From positions 372,001-436,000 of the forward strand of contig NZ_ARYN01000001.1 in assembly GCF_002094855.1 (NCBI RefSeq): a stretch of 64,000 nt of DNA, written 5' to 3'. The translations under genes and the position numbers were made by a program. The stretch comes from Zunongwangia atlantica 22II14-10F7. Its GTDB lineage: Bacteria; Bacteroidota; Bacteroidia; Flavobacteriales; Flavobacteriaceae. Numbering within the stretch: position 1 is the first letter of the stretch; each line of letters begins with the position of its first letter. The notes beneath the pieces are model-generated. The model was given only the letters and a program-made list of their open reading frames with translations, had not been told where the DNA came from and did not search any database. Shown one piece after another: positions 34,962-43,974 of this stretch.

Positions 34962-35752
34962 AAATTACAATTAACTATGGGTTTATTTAAATCTCTTTGC
35001 TCTTTATTACGAATATAGTCTATAATCATTCCTTGTTCAAAATTCTCGTAAATTTCCTTTAAAATAGAAATATTAAGATCTTTTACTCTTAACTCTTTTC
35101 CCGATTTTGGTTGTTTTATTAAGTCAATTTTTCTCGACTTATAATCTTGCAGGATTTTAGGTAGTAATTTTCCGGCTTTTAGAATCACTTTATTGCCAAT
35201 AGCATGCATATCGTCTTCTACTTCAATTTCTGGTCGAATCTGGCAAAGAATAGCACCGGCATCAACTTTTTCTGAGGCAATATGGATCGTAGCGCCAACG
35301 CATTCTGGCTCTTTATAATAAAAAGGAAATAAATTGGTAGCCGATCCTTTATAATAAGGAGAAAGACCTAAGTGTAGATTAATAAACTTGTTAGGGAATA
35401 ATTCTAGAATATCTTTCTTGATAATGCTCGTGCCAAAAAGAATAATATAATCTGGATTAACCTCTTTTAGTTTTTTTTGAACTAATTCTGAATTAATTTT
35501 GCCATGCTCCAGGGATAATAATTCTACATTTTTAGGAAATTCGATGTCTTTGAAAAATTGGTTTTCAGAGTTTTCTCGTAGTTTGAAATGATTTTTCCAA
35601 AAAACATCATCTTCGTCATTTAAACCATCATTTTTAGTGATTGAAACACTCTTTTTTTCACCAACAATTAATTGAAGAGAAGTATGTTCAGCTAATTCCT
35701 TAGCAATGTATTTGTGACGTTTTGCATCACTGGTAAATAGCACTGTTTTCAT
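34958..35752 (-). CDS. Formyltransferase family protein (sugar N-formyltransferase-like)
   Basis: A 264-residue protein with the formyltransferase core. FINLHLGLSPYYKGSATN (about 123-140) holds the Asn and His of the catalytic site. The usual Asp lies in VDAGAILCQ (about 163-171). It resembles N10-formyltetrahydrofolate-dependent enzymes that formylate an amino sugar. The substrate would need a free amine, which the deacetylase encoded directly upstream could supply. The start overlaps the end of the deacetylase gene by 26 bases and its end overlaps the cytidylyltransferase gene. The N-terminal 80 residues lack a recognised glycosyl-binding motif. Confidence 0.85.
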   Translation of the reverse strand: MKTVLFTSDAKRHKYIAKELAEHTSLQLIVGEKKSVSITKNDGLNDEDDVFWKNHFKLRENSENQFFKDIEFPKNVELLSLEHGKINSELVQKKLKEVNPDYIILFGTSIIKKDILELFPNKFINLHLGLSPYYKGSATNLFPFYYKEPECVGATIHIASEKVDAGAILCQIRPEIEVEDDMHAIGNKVILKAGKLLPKILQDYKSRKIDLIKQPKSGKELRVKDLNISILKEIYENFEQGMIIDYIRNKEQRDLNKPIVNCNF

Positions 35753-36689
35753 ACCAATTTCTATAAGTTGGTTTAGAAAATAATTTGTTTTCTTTAAATA
35801 GGTTTCCTTTACCTAAAGGAAGATCGTTCGCATCGTATCTTGAAATTAATAATGGATCTTCCTGTAAGTCTGCTGTTAACGCCCTTTCCATAGTAAACCC
35901 TATTTTAAAGTCATTTTCTCTGGCAATATTCGAAACTTTTTGACAGGCGCTAAAAGAGCCATAAGGATAGCTTATAGCATCAAGTTTATGACCCAATAAA
36001 GAATTAAAAAATAATTGAGAATCTTTCAAATCCTGAGAAATAATCTCCTCATCAAACTCTCCCAAAGGTATATGTTGGTGAGCATGCGATCCCAAATTAT
36101 GACTTTTGTCTAAATCAATAAGCATATCTCTAGTCATATATAATTCTTCAAAAATTTTGGATTCATCAAAATATTCGTGGAATAGCGGATCGATAAGCGA
36201 TCCTAATTCTTTGAAATTAAGTTTGAAGTTTAAAAGATATTTTAGCTTAGCTGTATCAGCATCATCATAATTATAATGCTTAATTGCTAATAGATTCTCT
36301 TCCGGGGAAAGTTTTGTGGCGGTTCGGCTATTAATAATCTCTGAACTTAGTACCGATCTTAGCAAATGAATTTTATGAACCATTGATACTTTTTGCTCAC
36401 TGAAATTCCAGCTATTTACAAAAAAAATAAAAGGAATCCCCATTTCATCCAATATGGGTTTTGCGATTTCATATTGTTCTTTTAAGCCGTCATCAAAGGT
36501 AATTAGGATATAATTTTTTTGAAGTGGTTGCTCCATTTTTTGCAAAAGCTCAGGTTGACTAATAAATTCTCCATACTTTGATAAAGTTTCCAGTTGCATT
36601 TTAAACTGAGAGGGCGTAAAACCAAAAATACTGGGATATTTTGCTTTAAAATCAGTTCTGATATAATGATAATTGCCAACACAAAGCAT
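35727..36689 (-). CDS. Polysaccharide deacetylase (NodB) family protein
   Basis: A carbohydrate esterase 4-type metal-dependent deacetylase. The motifs are present in order: ITFDDG (about 78-83) with the catalytic and metal Asp pair, LGSHAHQHIPL (about 199-209) giving the HxxxH metal ligands, and the SYPYGS loop (about 241-246). No signal peptide is seen, so it should act in the cytoplasm on a sugar intermediate instead of on peptidoglycan or exported polysaccharide. It lies between neuC and a formyltransferase gene and overlaps the latter by 26 bases. Confidence 0.87.
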   Translation of the reverse strand: MLCVGNYHYIRTDFKAKYPSIFGFTPSQFKMQLETLSKYGEFISQPELLQKMEQPLQKNYILITFDDGLKEQYEIAKPILDEMGIPFIFFVNSWNFSEQKVSMVHKIHLLRSVLSSEIINSRTATKLSPEENLLAIKHYNYDDADTAKLKYLLNFKLNFKELGSLIDPLFHEYFDESKIFEELYMTRDMLIDLDKSHNLGSHAHQHIPLGEFDEEIISQDLKDSQLFFNSLLGHKLDAISYPYGSFSACQKVSNIARENDFKIGFTMERALTADLQEDPLLISRYDANDLPLGKGNLFKENKLFSKPTYRNWYENSAIYQ

Positions 36690-36690
36690 C

Positions 36691-37845
36691 TTAATACGTA
36701 ATTGTTTTGCTGAAACTAAGTTCGGTTTTAGCTAAAATATCAGCTATTTTTTTACCTGCTTCACCATTTCCATAGATATTGGAAGAAGTGAGATTATTTA
36801 TTTCAATAGATTGTTCAATGGCTAATTTAATTTCAGATTTATTGGCTTCTACATCAATTACATTTTGCGCTCTTAATCTACGGTTTTGGCGATTACCGAT
36901 ATTCACAACCGGTACGCCAAGGTAAGCACATTCCCTAATGCCAACACTTGAATTTCCTATCAGTGTTTTTGAATGTTTCAGAAGTACTAAAAAATCCTGT
37001 GGCTCCATATTTTTAAAAAAATGAATATTCTTAGGCTTCATTTTTTCACGATAAGATCTAATTCCGTTACTGGTGCCATCTGAGCCTGCATCTACATTGG
37101 GCCAAAACCAAAATGTAGGAAATCCTAATTCATCTACCGCTTCTAAAGTGGCTAAAATTTGATTTTTAGATTCGTGATATTCGGTAGTTACCGGATGTTG
37201 CATAACAACAATATAACCATCTTGGAAGTCGATTTCAGGGCCAACACCTCCATATTTTTCAATAGGATTAAAATATAGATCTGAAGCATTAATTTCTCTA
37301 GCTAGATCTATCGATGGGCAACCGGTATTGATCACTTTTTCAGGATTTTCTCCTAATTTTATTACACGATCGCGCGCATCGTCGCTGGAAACCAAATGTA
37401 AATCTGCCAGTTTTGTATTGGCATGGCGTACTTTTTCATCGATATTCCCGGTAACTTCACCTCCCTGAATATGAACCAATGGAATATTTTGGTAAGAAGC
37501 CGCGATAGAGGTAGCAATAGTCTCAAAACGATCTGCAATGGTAACTACGGCATCTGGTTTTAAATTATAAAAAACATTGGTTAATTCCATTAAACCCAAT
37601 CCTGTAGTTTTAGCCATGGTAGTTGGGTTTTCACCCTCGAGCACCATAAAAACTTTAGAACTTATTTTAAATCCATCTTTCTCTATAAAGTCTACAGCAT
37701 TCCCATAACGATCTAGCAAAGCAGAACCGGCAATTACCAGCTGTAATTCCAAATCTTGATGCTGGTCGATCGCAGCCAAAGCAGTTTTAATGCGGCTATA
37801 AGAAGGCCTTGCTGTTACTACTACGCAAATCTTTCTTTTTTGCAT
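36691..37845 (-). CDS. neuC: UDP-GlcNAc 2-epimerase, hydrolysing (NeuC type)
   Basis: Converts UDP-GlcNAc (or a 2,4-diamino analogue) to the free ManNAc-type sugar plus UDP, the precursor for NeuB. Seen are KICVVVTARPSYSRIKTAL at the N-terminus, TIADRFETIATSIAASYQ, HIQGGEVTGNIDEKVRHANTKLADLH (about 131-156) and LIGNSSVGIREC, the set typical of the hydrolysing class. Its 384 residues are normal. It lies ten bases after neuB and one base before the deacetylase gene. Whether the product is ManNAc or a legionaminic-acid precursor cannot be settled here, but no aminotransferase or dehydratase for the latter is nearby. Confidence 0.92.
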   Translation of the reverse strand: MQKRKICVVVTARPSYSRIKTALAAIDQHQDLELQLVIAGSALLDRYGNAVDFIEKDGFKISSKVFMVLEGENPTTMAKTTGLGLMELTNVFYNLKPDAVVTIADRFETIATSIAASYQNIPLVHIQGGEVTGNIDEKVRHANTKLADLHLVSSDDARDRVIKLGENPEKVINTGCPSIDLAREINASDLYFNPIEKYGGVGPEIDFQDGYIVVMQHPVTTEYHESKNQILATLEAVDELGFPTFWFWPNVDAGSDGTSNGIRSYREKMKPKNIHFFKNMEPQDFLVLLKHSKTLIGNSSVGIRECAYLGVPVVNIGNRQNRRLRAQNVIDVEANKSEIKLAIEQSIEINNLTSSNIYGNGEAGKKIADILAKTELSFSKTITY

Positions 37846-37855
37846 ATTTTATTTT

Positions 37856-38851
37856 TTAGTGCAGACTTTCTTCAGTTAGAAAATCCCATTTTTTTAAAGG
37901 CTTTTTCAGTTTTTGTCCTATAATTTCTTCAAATTTTGAAGCATTAATTCCGCAGCCTTTTGGTTTTTTACTCTCTAAATCCTCAAATTTTAAGATATGA
38001 TTTTCGGGCAGATCTTTATTTACGGCCAAAGATTTCTCGAAAATACTTTTAAGATCTTTAAATTGAGTATTTTCATTTTTATCGATCGGGTGATTTTTGG
38101 CTTTTTCGATGGCTTTTATATTTTGAACCATCTCTGCTACCTGATTTATTTCTATTGAAGATGAACTATCTGGGCCAAACATATTTTTATCAAAAACAAC
38201 GTGAAATTCAAGAATTTCAGCTCCTAAAGCGGTAGCAGCAATGCAGGTGGAAGGATTTGCAGAATGATCTGAAAATCCAACAGGAGCCTGATAACGCTCT
38301 TTTAATTCTGAAATAACATTCAGCCCATAATTTTCTGGAGTTGTTGGGTACGAGGTCGTACATTGCAGAATCGAGAACTCAATTTTTTCCTTTTTTAGAA
38401 AATCAACTGTTTCGTCAAATTCAGCAAAAGAACTCATCCCAGAACTTAAGATTATCGGTTTGCCGGTTTTAGCAATTTTTTTCAGTAATAAAAAATTATT
38501 GACTTCCCCAGAGCCGATTTTGTATCTTTTTACACCTAATTTTTCTAACTGATCTACAGCTAAATTGCTAAATGGTGAGGCCAAAAACTCAAGATTATTC
38601 GTTTCGCAGCATTCTTTTAGGATCTGCCATTGCTCAAATGTGAACTCCATTCGTTTCCAGTAATCAAAACGGGTTTTATCTTGTTTGGAAAATTTAATTC
38701 TGAAGGGTTCCTGCAAGCTACTTTCAGCTTCTGCAATATGCATTTGAAACTTTACGGCATCAACTCCGGTTTTAGCCAAAGCTTCGATATAACTAATGGC
38801 TAAACCAAGACTTCCTTCGTGAGCCTGCCCAATTTCAGCGATGATATACAT
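37856..38851 (-). CDS. neuB: N-acetylneuraminate-type synthase (NeuB)
   Basis: Condenses a ManNAc-type sugar with phosphoenolpyruvate to form a nine-carbon acid. It begins MYIIAEIGQAHEGSLGLAISYIEAL, then has AVKFQMHIAE, FLASPFSNLAVDQLEKLGVKRYKIGSGEVNN, ILSSGMSS and VGFSDHSANPSTCIAATALGAEILEFHV, which is the TIM-barrel active site. A SAF/antifreeze-like domain ends the protein (about 270-331, ILKFEDLESKKPKGCGI). Length 331 is slightly short of the usual 345 but all domains are there. It is the second gene of the operon, two bases after the methyltransferase. Confidence 0.94.
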   Translation of the reverse strand: MYIIAEIGQAHEGSLGLAISYIEALAKTGVDAVKFQMHIAEAESSLQEPFRIKFSKQDKTRFDYWKRMEFTFEQWQILKECCETNNLEFLASPFSNLAVDQLEKLGVKRYKIGSGEVNNFLLLKKIAKTGKPIILSSGMSSFAEFDETVDFLKKEKIEFSILQCTTSYPTTPENYGLNVISELKERYQAPVGFSDHSANPSTCIAATALGAEILEFHVVFDKNMFGPDSSSSIEINQVAEMVQNIKAIEKAKNHPIDKNENTQFKDLKSIFEKSLAVNKDLPENHILKFEDLESKKPKGCGINASKFEEIIGQKLKKPLKKWDFLTEESLH

Positions 38852-38853
38852 TT

Positions 38854-39729
38854 TTATACTTTTAAAACGATATTTATGGCTCCTGCCATTAACTCTTCTT
38901 CCGTAAATTTATGATAATCCTGATGCAATTTCAGGTTTTTGAACTTTTTATAGGTTGCGCTGTCTTTTTTGGGAACATCATAATTTAGATATGCCACTTC
39001 TAGTCCACATTTTTTAAAAATCTCAAGATACTCGGGAAGTCTTAACCTGTTATGATAATCGAATTTGGTCATTCTTGTCTTCCATTCTTTTTCAGAAAAC
39101 TTTAAAAAATCCTGCATACTAAGCGAAGCATCCACATATGCCCTATGATCGCTAGGTGAAATTAGATGAACAATCAAGGAGTTTTTGGGCATTTCTGAAG
39201 CAAATTTTTTATGCATTAACTCAATGTCCTTCGGAGTAACATGTTCTAAAACATACCTTGAAAAGATAACTTCACTTTCGATTTTAGCTGATTCTATGAT
39301 ATTTTTTTTGGGGAAGTAATGAATGTCTTCAGGTAAATTATAGTCATCTAAAGTAGATAAATCAATATTCGGGTTTGTTTTAGCTACAAAATAGGTGTTG
39401 AAATCTTTTATGGTTTCAGCCGAATAATGATCGTATAAGTCGTACGTATAGATCGATTTGGCATTTCCCTGGTATTTTAATAAATATGGCATAACGGGAA
39501 GCCATCCGCTACCAATTTCAGTAATGCTTTTGTTATCTAAACTCGAATTGATTTCAGCTAAGATCTTTGAAATAACATTCATCGCTCCAATTCCTCTATT
39601 AAGCTTTAAATCGAAATTATTGCTATCCATTTTTTGCTGAATAATATGGTAGCAATAAAATCCCCATTTAGAGGGAAGTTTATCTAAAAAGTAAAGAAGC
39701 GAATTTTTGAGCCTGAGTTTTACAGACAT
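38854..39729 (-). CDS. SAM-dependent methyltransferase-like protein, first gene of the NeuB operon
   Basis: A protein of 291 residues from the ATG at 39729; an ATG at 39756 would add nine residues of poor character. After an N-terminal helix come SITEIGSGWLPVMPYLLKY (SAM motif I), IYTYDLYDHY for strand two, and ESEVIFSRYVLEHVTPKDIELM, typical of class I methyltransferases found in sugar loci. The target is unknown, possibly O-methylation of the nonulosonic acid or another sugar. It heads a run of nine reverse genes with gaps of at most ten bases or small overlaps. Confidence 0.75.
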   Translation of the reverse strand: MSVKLRLKNSLLYFLDKLPSKWGFYCYHIIQQKMDSNNFDLKLNRGIGAMNVISKILAEINSSLDNKSITEIGSGWLPVMPYLLKYQGNAKSIYTYDLYDHYSAETIKDFNTYFVAKTNPNIDLSTLDDYNLPEDIHYFPKKNIIESAKIESEVIFSRYVLEHVTPKDIELMHKKFASEMPKNSLIVHLISPSDHRAYVDASLSMQDFLKFSEKEWKTRMTKFDYHNRLRLPEYLEIFKKCGLEVAYLNYDVPKKDSATYKKFKNLKLHQDYHKFTEEELMAGAINIVLKV

Positions 39730-39776
39730 TACTTTATTTTTATGGCAAGATAGCAAAGAAGTTTAAAATGGAGTTT

Positions 39777-39784
39777 TACATTTG
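39777..39784 (+). promoter_or_regulatory. -7 box TACATTTG upstream of the 39802 gene
   Basis: Perfect TAnnTTTG match 18 bases before the start codon in the short divergent gap between the two gene groups. No well-placed TTG was found upstream. It would start a forward operon from 39.8 to 49.8 kb. Confidence 0.4.
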
Positions 39785-39801
39785 CTGAAATAAGAATAGA
39801 G

Positions 39802-41340
39802 ATGATTTTTTTAGTTCATAATCAGGCAAAAACTTTAGTTTTCTGTAAGAAAGAAGGGAAGGAGCTTAGCCTAAAAGCCGGAACAATTACTGATGCTTTT
39901 TGGGAATTGGCCGAGCTTTGTCCTGAAGAACTAATCATCTGGATGGAAGAAGGGCAACAATCTAATTTTAATAAAGATTCGGTTGCTAAAATCTTTCATC
40001 ATGATCGTATTATGGCATCTTTTGCCGTAGAAACCCGTTTTTTAGATGATAGAATTGGCTATGTAGATGAATTGCCATTTGTAAATGTTAAGCGAAATGT
40101 GCAATACCCAACCTGGCTAATGAGTGCAGACCTTGGCGGTATTAAAGGGAAAGCGCTTTTGAAGTTTCAATCCAGTTTTCAGCAAATAACGGATTTTCAA
40201 TATCTACTAAATGCCATTGCTAAAATTGGCCAGCAAAATGGGCTGTTTTGTTACAGTGCGCCAGGTTTAGTTTACAAGTTTTCTGATAAAATACAATATA
40301 CAGCTTCTAATAAGCGGTTATTTCAATTTGTAGCACAGTTTTATAAAAAGCCAAGATTAGCGGTTTTAGGATGGTGTTTTAAAAAGTACGAAAAAGAAAG
40401 TTATACCTATTCATTAATTACAGGCTCATTGAAAAAGAGCTTTTTTCAGCAAGAGCTTGATCTTTCAGATATTGAGATAAAATCTTCTAAAACGCAGGAT
40501 TTGGAAGATACGATTGATGTTGTAATCCCAACGATAGGTAGGCCAGAACATTTGTTGAATGTTTTGGAAGATCTAAAACAACAAACGCTACTTCCAAAAA
40601 ATGTAATTATAGTAGAACAAAAAGTTGATCCAAAAGAGAAAAGTGATTTCTCCTTTAACTCTGAAGATTGGCCATTTGAAATTCAGCATATTTTTACACA
40701 TAAAACCGGTGCCTGTAAATCAAGAAACCTGGCTTTGAGTATGGTTTCTTCAAATTGGGTTTTTCTGGCAGATGATGATATTCGATTTAATAATGATCTA
40801 CTTGAAAATGCGGTCGCAGAATCTAAAGTTTTAGGAGTTGAGGTGCTTAATTTGAATTGTTTACAAAAAGGTGAGAGGAAGATTTATGATGTTATTAAAC
40901 AATGGGGAGCATTTGGATCAGGAACAAGTTTTTTAAGAACTACATGTATCAAAAATTTAAAGTTTGATGAAAATTTTGAGTTTGGTTATGGAGAAGATAT
41001 AGATTTTGGTTGCCAATTAAGAAATTCGGGTACAGATATAATTTATCATCCAACTTTTGAAATTTTACATCTTAAAGCTCCCATGGGAGGTTTTAGGCAA
41101 CAATTGAAGAATGATTGGGAACAAGGAGACTTACAACCAAAACCTTCACCGACGTTTATGAGCTATTTGAAGAAAAACTATAATGATTTTCAAATTTTAG
41201 GATATAAAACTGTATTATGGCTCAAATTTTACAAACAGCAGGAAGTAAGGAATCCATTTGTTTATATTTCAGAAATGAAGAAACGTTGGAATTTAAGCGA
41301 GAATATTGTGTCAAAGATTTCAGGTAATAATGTTCTTTGA
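39802..41340 (+). CDS. Two-domain glycosyltransferase: unknown N-terminal domain plus GT2
   Basis: A 512-residue protein. Residues 1-235 form an unrecognised soluble domain rich in aromatic residues (starts MIFLVHNQAKTLVFCKKEGK). From about 238 a standard GT-A domain follows: IDVVIPTIGRPEHLLNVLEDLKQQ, HKTGACKSRNLALS, VFLADDDIRFNNDL (DxD) and FEFGYGEDIDFGCQLRNSG. Conventional GT2 enzymes lack such an N-terminal half, which may bind an acceptor or partner protein. It is the first gene after the divergent promoter region and is followed four to seven bases later by another GT2 gene. Confidence 0.83.
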   Translation: MIFLVHNQAKTLVFCKKEGKELSLKAGTITDAFWELAELCPEELIIWMEEGQQSNFNKDSVAKIFHHDRIMASFAVETRFLDDRIGYVDELPFVNVKRNVQYPTWLMSADLGGIKGKALLKFQSSFQQITDFQYLLNAIAKIGQQNGLFCYSAPGLVYKFSDKIQYTASNKRLFQFVAQFYKKPRLAVLGWCFKKYEKESYTYSLITGSLKKSFFQQELDLSDIEIKSSKTQDLEDTIDVVIPTIGRPEHLLNVLEDLKQQTLLPKNVIIVEQKVDPKEKSDFSFNSEDWPFEIQHIFTHKTGACKSRNLALSMVSSNWVFLADDDIRFNNDLLENAVAESKVLGVEVLNLNCLQKGERKIYDVIKQWGAFGSGTSFLRTTCIKNLKFDENFEFGYGEDIDFGCQLRNSGTDIIYHPTFEILHLKAPMGGFRQQLKNDWEQGDLQPKPSPTFMSYLKKNYNDFQILGYKTVLWLKFYKQQEVRNPFVYISEMKKRWNLSENIVSKISGNNVL

Positions 41341-41347
41341 AAGAATG

Positions 41348-42328
41348 ATGAAGTTTAGCCTAATTATTTGTACATATCAAAGACCGGAAGCGCTTTTAAA
41401 ATTGCTGAAATCTGTTAAGGAACAAACGCGTTATCCCGATCAAATTATAGTTGTAGATAGTTCTTTAGATGAAGAAACAAAACAAACTTTAATAGGAAGT
41501 GATTTTAAAAACCTGGAATATTATTTAGTTACTAAAGAAAATAGAGGATTAACCAGACAGCGTAATTTCGGTATTAAAAGAGTAGATGAAAACAGTTTTA
41601 TAACTTGTTTTCTGGATGATGATGTAGTTTTATTAGAAGATTATTTTGAAAAGTTAATAGAAACTTATAACAAATATACTGATGTCTTAGGGGTAGGGGG
41701 GTATATTTTAGACGATAATATTGAATGGGTGAAAACTGAAGAAAATACCATAAATTTTGAGGAATTTGTGTTTGATGGATGGAAACGAAAATTAGGTAGT
41801 AGAAATGTATTACGTAAGAAATTAGGATTGTTAAGTGATCAGCCACCCGGATTTATGCCAGAATTTTCTCATGGTCTTTCAATCAGTTTTTTACCACCTT
41901 CAGATAAAATCTATCCGGTAGAATTTTTTATGGGAGGAGTTTCTTCATACAGAACAGAGGTGTTTTCTAAAATTCAATTTTCTGAATATTTTGACGGATA
42001 TGGATTATACGAGGATATGGATTTCTGTTTAAGATTATCAAAATTAGGAGCTCTATACGTAAATACGGCGGCGAAATTGTATCATTACCATGAAGCCTCG
42101 GGAAGACCCAATCAGTTTAAATACGGAAAGATGGTTAGCCAGAATGGTAATTATGTCTGGAAAATAAAAAATCCAAATCCTGATTTTTCGGCCAAGTTAA
42201 AATATTATAAAATATCTTTTTTGCTAGCTTTTGTTAGGTTGAGTAATGTGATAAATACTCCAAAGAAAAAAGAAGCCTGTACAGAAGCTTTTGGACGTTT
42301 TTTAGGTATTTTATTTTCAAATAAATGA
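41348..42328 (+). CDS. Glycosyltransferase family 2
   Basis: GT-A enzyme of about 326 residues. The start is taken at ATG 41348 (MKFSLIICTYQRPEALLKLL); ATG 41345 adds one residue, and longer versions overlap the previous gene. Further motifs are IIVVDSSLDEET, NRGLTRQRNFGIKRV, FLDDDVVL (DxD) and FDGYGLYEDMDFCLRLSKLG. The neighbouring 39802 gene encodes the same kind of domain, but they are not close duplicates. Its end overlaps the acetyltransferase gene by four bases (ATGA). Confidence 0.87.
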   Translation: MKFSLIICTYQRPEALLKLLKSVKEQTRYPDQIIVVDSSLDEETKQTLIGSDFKNLEYYLVTKENRGLTRQRNFGIKRVDENSFITCFLDDDVVLLEDYFEKLIETYNKYTDVLGVGGYILDDNIEWVKTEENTINFEEFVFDGWKRKLGSRNVLRKKLGLLSDQPPGFMPEFSHGLSISFLPPSDKIYPVEFFMGGVSSYRTEVFSKIQFSEYFDGYGLYEDMDFCLRLSKLGALYVNTAAKLYHYHEASGRPNQFKYGKMVSQNGNYVWKIKNPNPDFSAKLKYYKISFLLAFVRLSNVINTPKKKEACTEAFGRFLGILFSNK

Positions 42329-42870
42329 TAAAGGGAATTAAATCAGATTATCAACGATATAGGGAATACGGAGCAAAGCCTTTTGTTATTATCTTTATGA
42401 CTCAGGGATTTTGGGCTCTTTTTCAATATAGAATTGCTCATAAAATTTATCAATCAAAAATTCCTGTTCTGAGAAGAATTCTTCTGGTAATTTGTCTTTT
42501 TTGGCAGAAATGGGTTGAGATTATCGCCGGTATTTCAATTCCTTTTTCAGTGAAAATTGGGAATGGTTGCTATATTGGGCATTTTGGAAATATAATTATT
42601 AATGCAAATACTGTAATAGGTGAAATGTGCAATATTTCGCAGGGAGTCACAATAGGAATAAGTGGGCGAGGAGCTAGTAGAGGAGTGCCGAAAATTGGGA
42701 ATCGTGTCTACATAGGAGCAAATGCAGTAATTGCGGGAAAGATTGATGTTGGGGACGATTGCGTTATTGGAGCTAATTCTTTATTGAATAAATCGATAGA
42801 TTCAGGATTAACAGTTCAAGGTGTACCTGCAATTATAATAAATACTAATTCTTCAAAAGGATATATATAA
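42325..42870 (+). CDS. Serine O-acetyltransferase-like hexapeptide protein
   Basis: A 181-residue left-handed beta-helix acyltransferase similar to CysE. The hexapeptide repeats run from about 78 to 175 (IGNGCYIGHFGNIIINANTVIG... through VYIGANAVIAGKIDVGDDCVIGAN), with NISQGVTIGISGRG typical of serine acetyltransferases. In a polysaccharide operon, such proteins usually O-acetylate a sugar using acetyl-CoA, so cysteine synthesis is less likely. It is coupled to the GT2 gene before it and directly abuts the GT4 gene after it (TTG start next to the stop). Confidence 0.83.
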   Translation: MIKGIKSDYQRYREYGAKPFVIIFMTQGFWALFQYRIAHKIYQSKIPVLRRILLVICLFWQKWVEIIAGISIPFSVKIGNGCYIGHFGNIIINANTVIGEMCNISQGVTIGISGRGASRGVPKIGNRVYIGANAVIAGKIDVGDDCVIGANSLLNKSIDSGLTVQGVPAIIINTNSSKGYI

Positions 42871-43974
42871 TTGAGATTTTTAGTTATATCAAGTGCTCCA
42901 ACTCTTTTCAAACAAAATAGATATTTTGCTTACTCACCCTATGCTCGAGAACTTAATATTTGGTCTCATTTTGTTAAGGATTTAGAAATTCTTTCTCCAA
43001 CCGTATATCATAAAAAACTTATTTTAGAAGAGGTGAAAGGAAAACCTAAAGTATTTTCTGTCTCGGTCATAGTTTTTGATTCATTTTTGAATATCATCTT
43101 TTCTTTATTTAAGATGCCCATAATTCTTTTCAAGATATTTAGTCGAATGCAGAGGGCAGATCATATTCATTTACGCTGTCCGGGAAATGTTGCACTTTTG
43201 GGATGTATTATTCAGATTTTTTTTCCTTCAAAGCCTAAAACAGTAAAGTATGCTGGTAATTGGGATCCCAATTCCAAGCAGCCTTGGAGCTACAAACTTC
43301 AGAAAGGGATACTTTCTAATACATTTCTAAGTAAAAATATAAAGGTTTTAGTTTATGGAGAATGGCCAAATCAAACTAAAAATATATTACCTTTTTTTAC
43401 CGCATCATTTTCTGAATCTGAAGTACAAAATGTTGAAAAGGATTTTACTAATGAGCTGAAATTTCTATTTGTAGGTAGCCTGGTAGAAGGAAAACAGCCA
43501 CTTTATGCAATTCGTTTGGTAGAAGAATTGAAGAATAAAGGAAGAATTGTTAATTTGAAAATTTTTGGAGAGGGGCCATTAAGACCTGATTTAGAAAATT
43601 ATATCCAAACTAAGAATCTTAGTACTTACATTACTATTTGCGGAGGTGTTTCATTAGATCAATTGAAGAATGAATATAAAAGATCCCATTTTTCGATTTT
43701 ACCTTCTAAAAGTGAAGGTTGGCCCAAAGCGGTTGCTGAAGCTATGTTCTTTGGATGTATTCCTGTTGCAACCCGTGTTTCATGTGTGCCTTGGATGCTA
43801 AAAAATGGAAAAAGAGGGATTCTTCTTAATGATGAGTTAGAGAATGATCTTACGAAGCTAAAAGAAGTTTTGCAAAATAGTGGGGAATTACAAAAAATGG
43901 CTACAGAAGCGATGAATTGGTCTCAGCATTATACGGTTGAATACTTTGAAGAGGAAATTAAGAAGCTATTATGA
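42871..43974 (+). CDS. Glycosyltransferase family 4
   Basis: GT-B enzyme of 367 residues starting at TTG directly after the previous stop codon (MRFLVISSAPTLFKQN). The acceptor domain has HLRCPGNVALLGC; the donor domain shows KFLFVGSLVEGKQPLYAIRLVEEL and HFSILPSKSEGWPKAVAEAMFFGCIPVAT, the GT4 ExxxxxxxE pattern. It ends with an ATGA overlap to the next GT4 gene. Sugar specificity is unknown. Confidence 0.88.
   Translation: MRFLVISSAPTLFKQNRYFAYSPYARELNIWSHFVKDLEILSPTVYHKKLILEEVKGKPKVFSVSVIVFDSFLNIIFSLFKMPIILFKIFSRMQRADHIHLRCPGNVALLGCIIQIFFPSKPKTVKYAGNWDPNSKQPWSYKLQKGILSNTFLSKNIKVLVYGEWPNQTKNILPFFTASFSESEVQNVEKDFTNELKFLFVGSLVEGKQPLYAIRLVEELKNKGRIVNLKIFGEGPLRPDLENYIQTKNLSTYITICGGVSLDQLKNEYKRSHFSILPSKSEGWPKAVAEAMFFGCIPVATRVSCVPWMLKNGKRGILLNDELENDLTKLKEVLQNSGELQKMATEAMNWSQHYTVEYFEEEIKKLL

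Noticed and set aside
34272-38851. Assigning the operon to legionaminic or pseudaminic acid
   Set aside because: Those need dehydratase, aminotransferase and acetyltransferase genes for diamino sugars (LegB/C/H or PseB/C/H). None is nearby, so a Neu5Ac-like or modified product is more economical, but not proven.
42325-42870. Housekeeping cysteine-synthesis gene cysE
   Set aside because: Although similar to CysE, it is translationally coupled to glycosyltransferase genes on both sides, so sugar O-acetylation is more likely; the symbol was left out.
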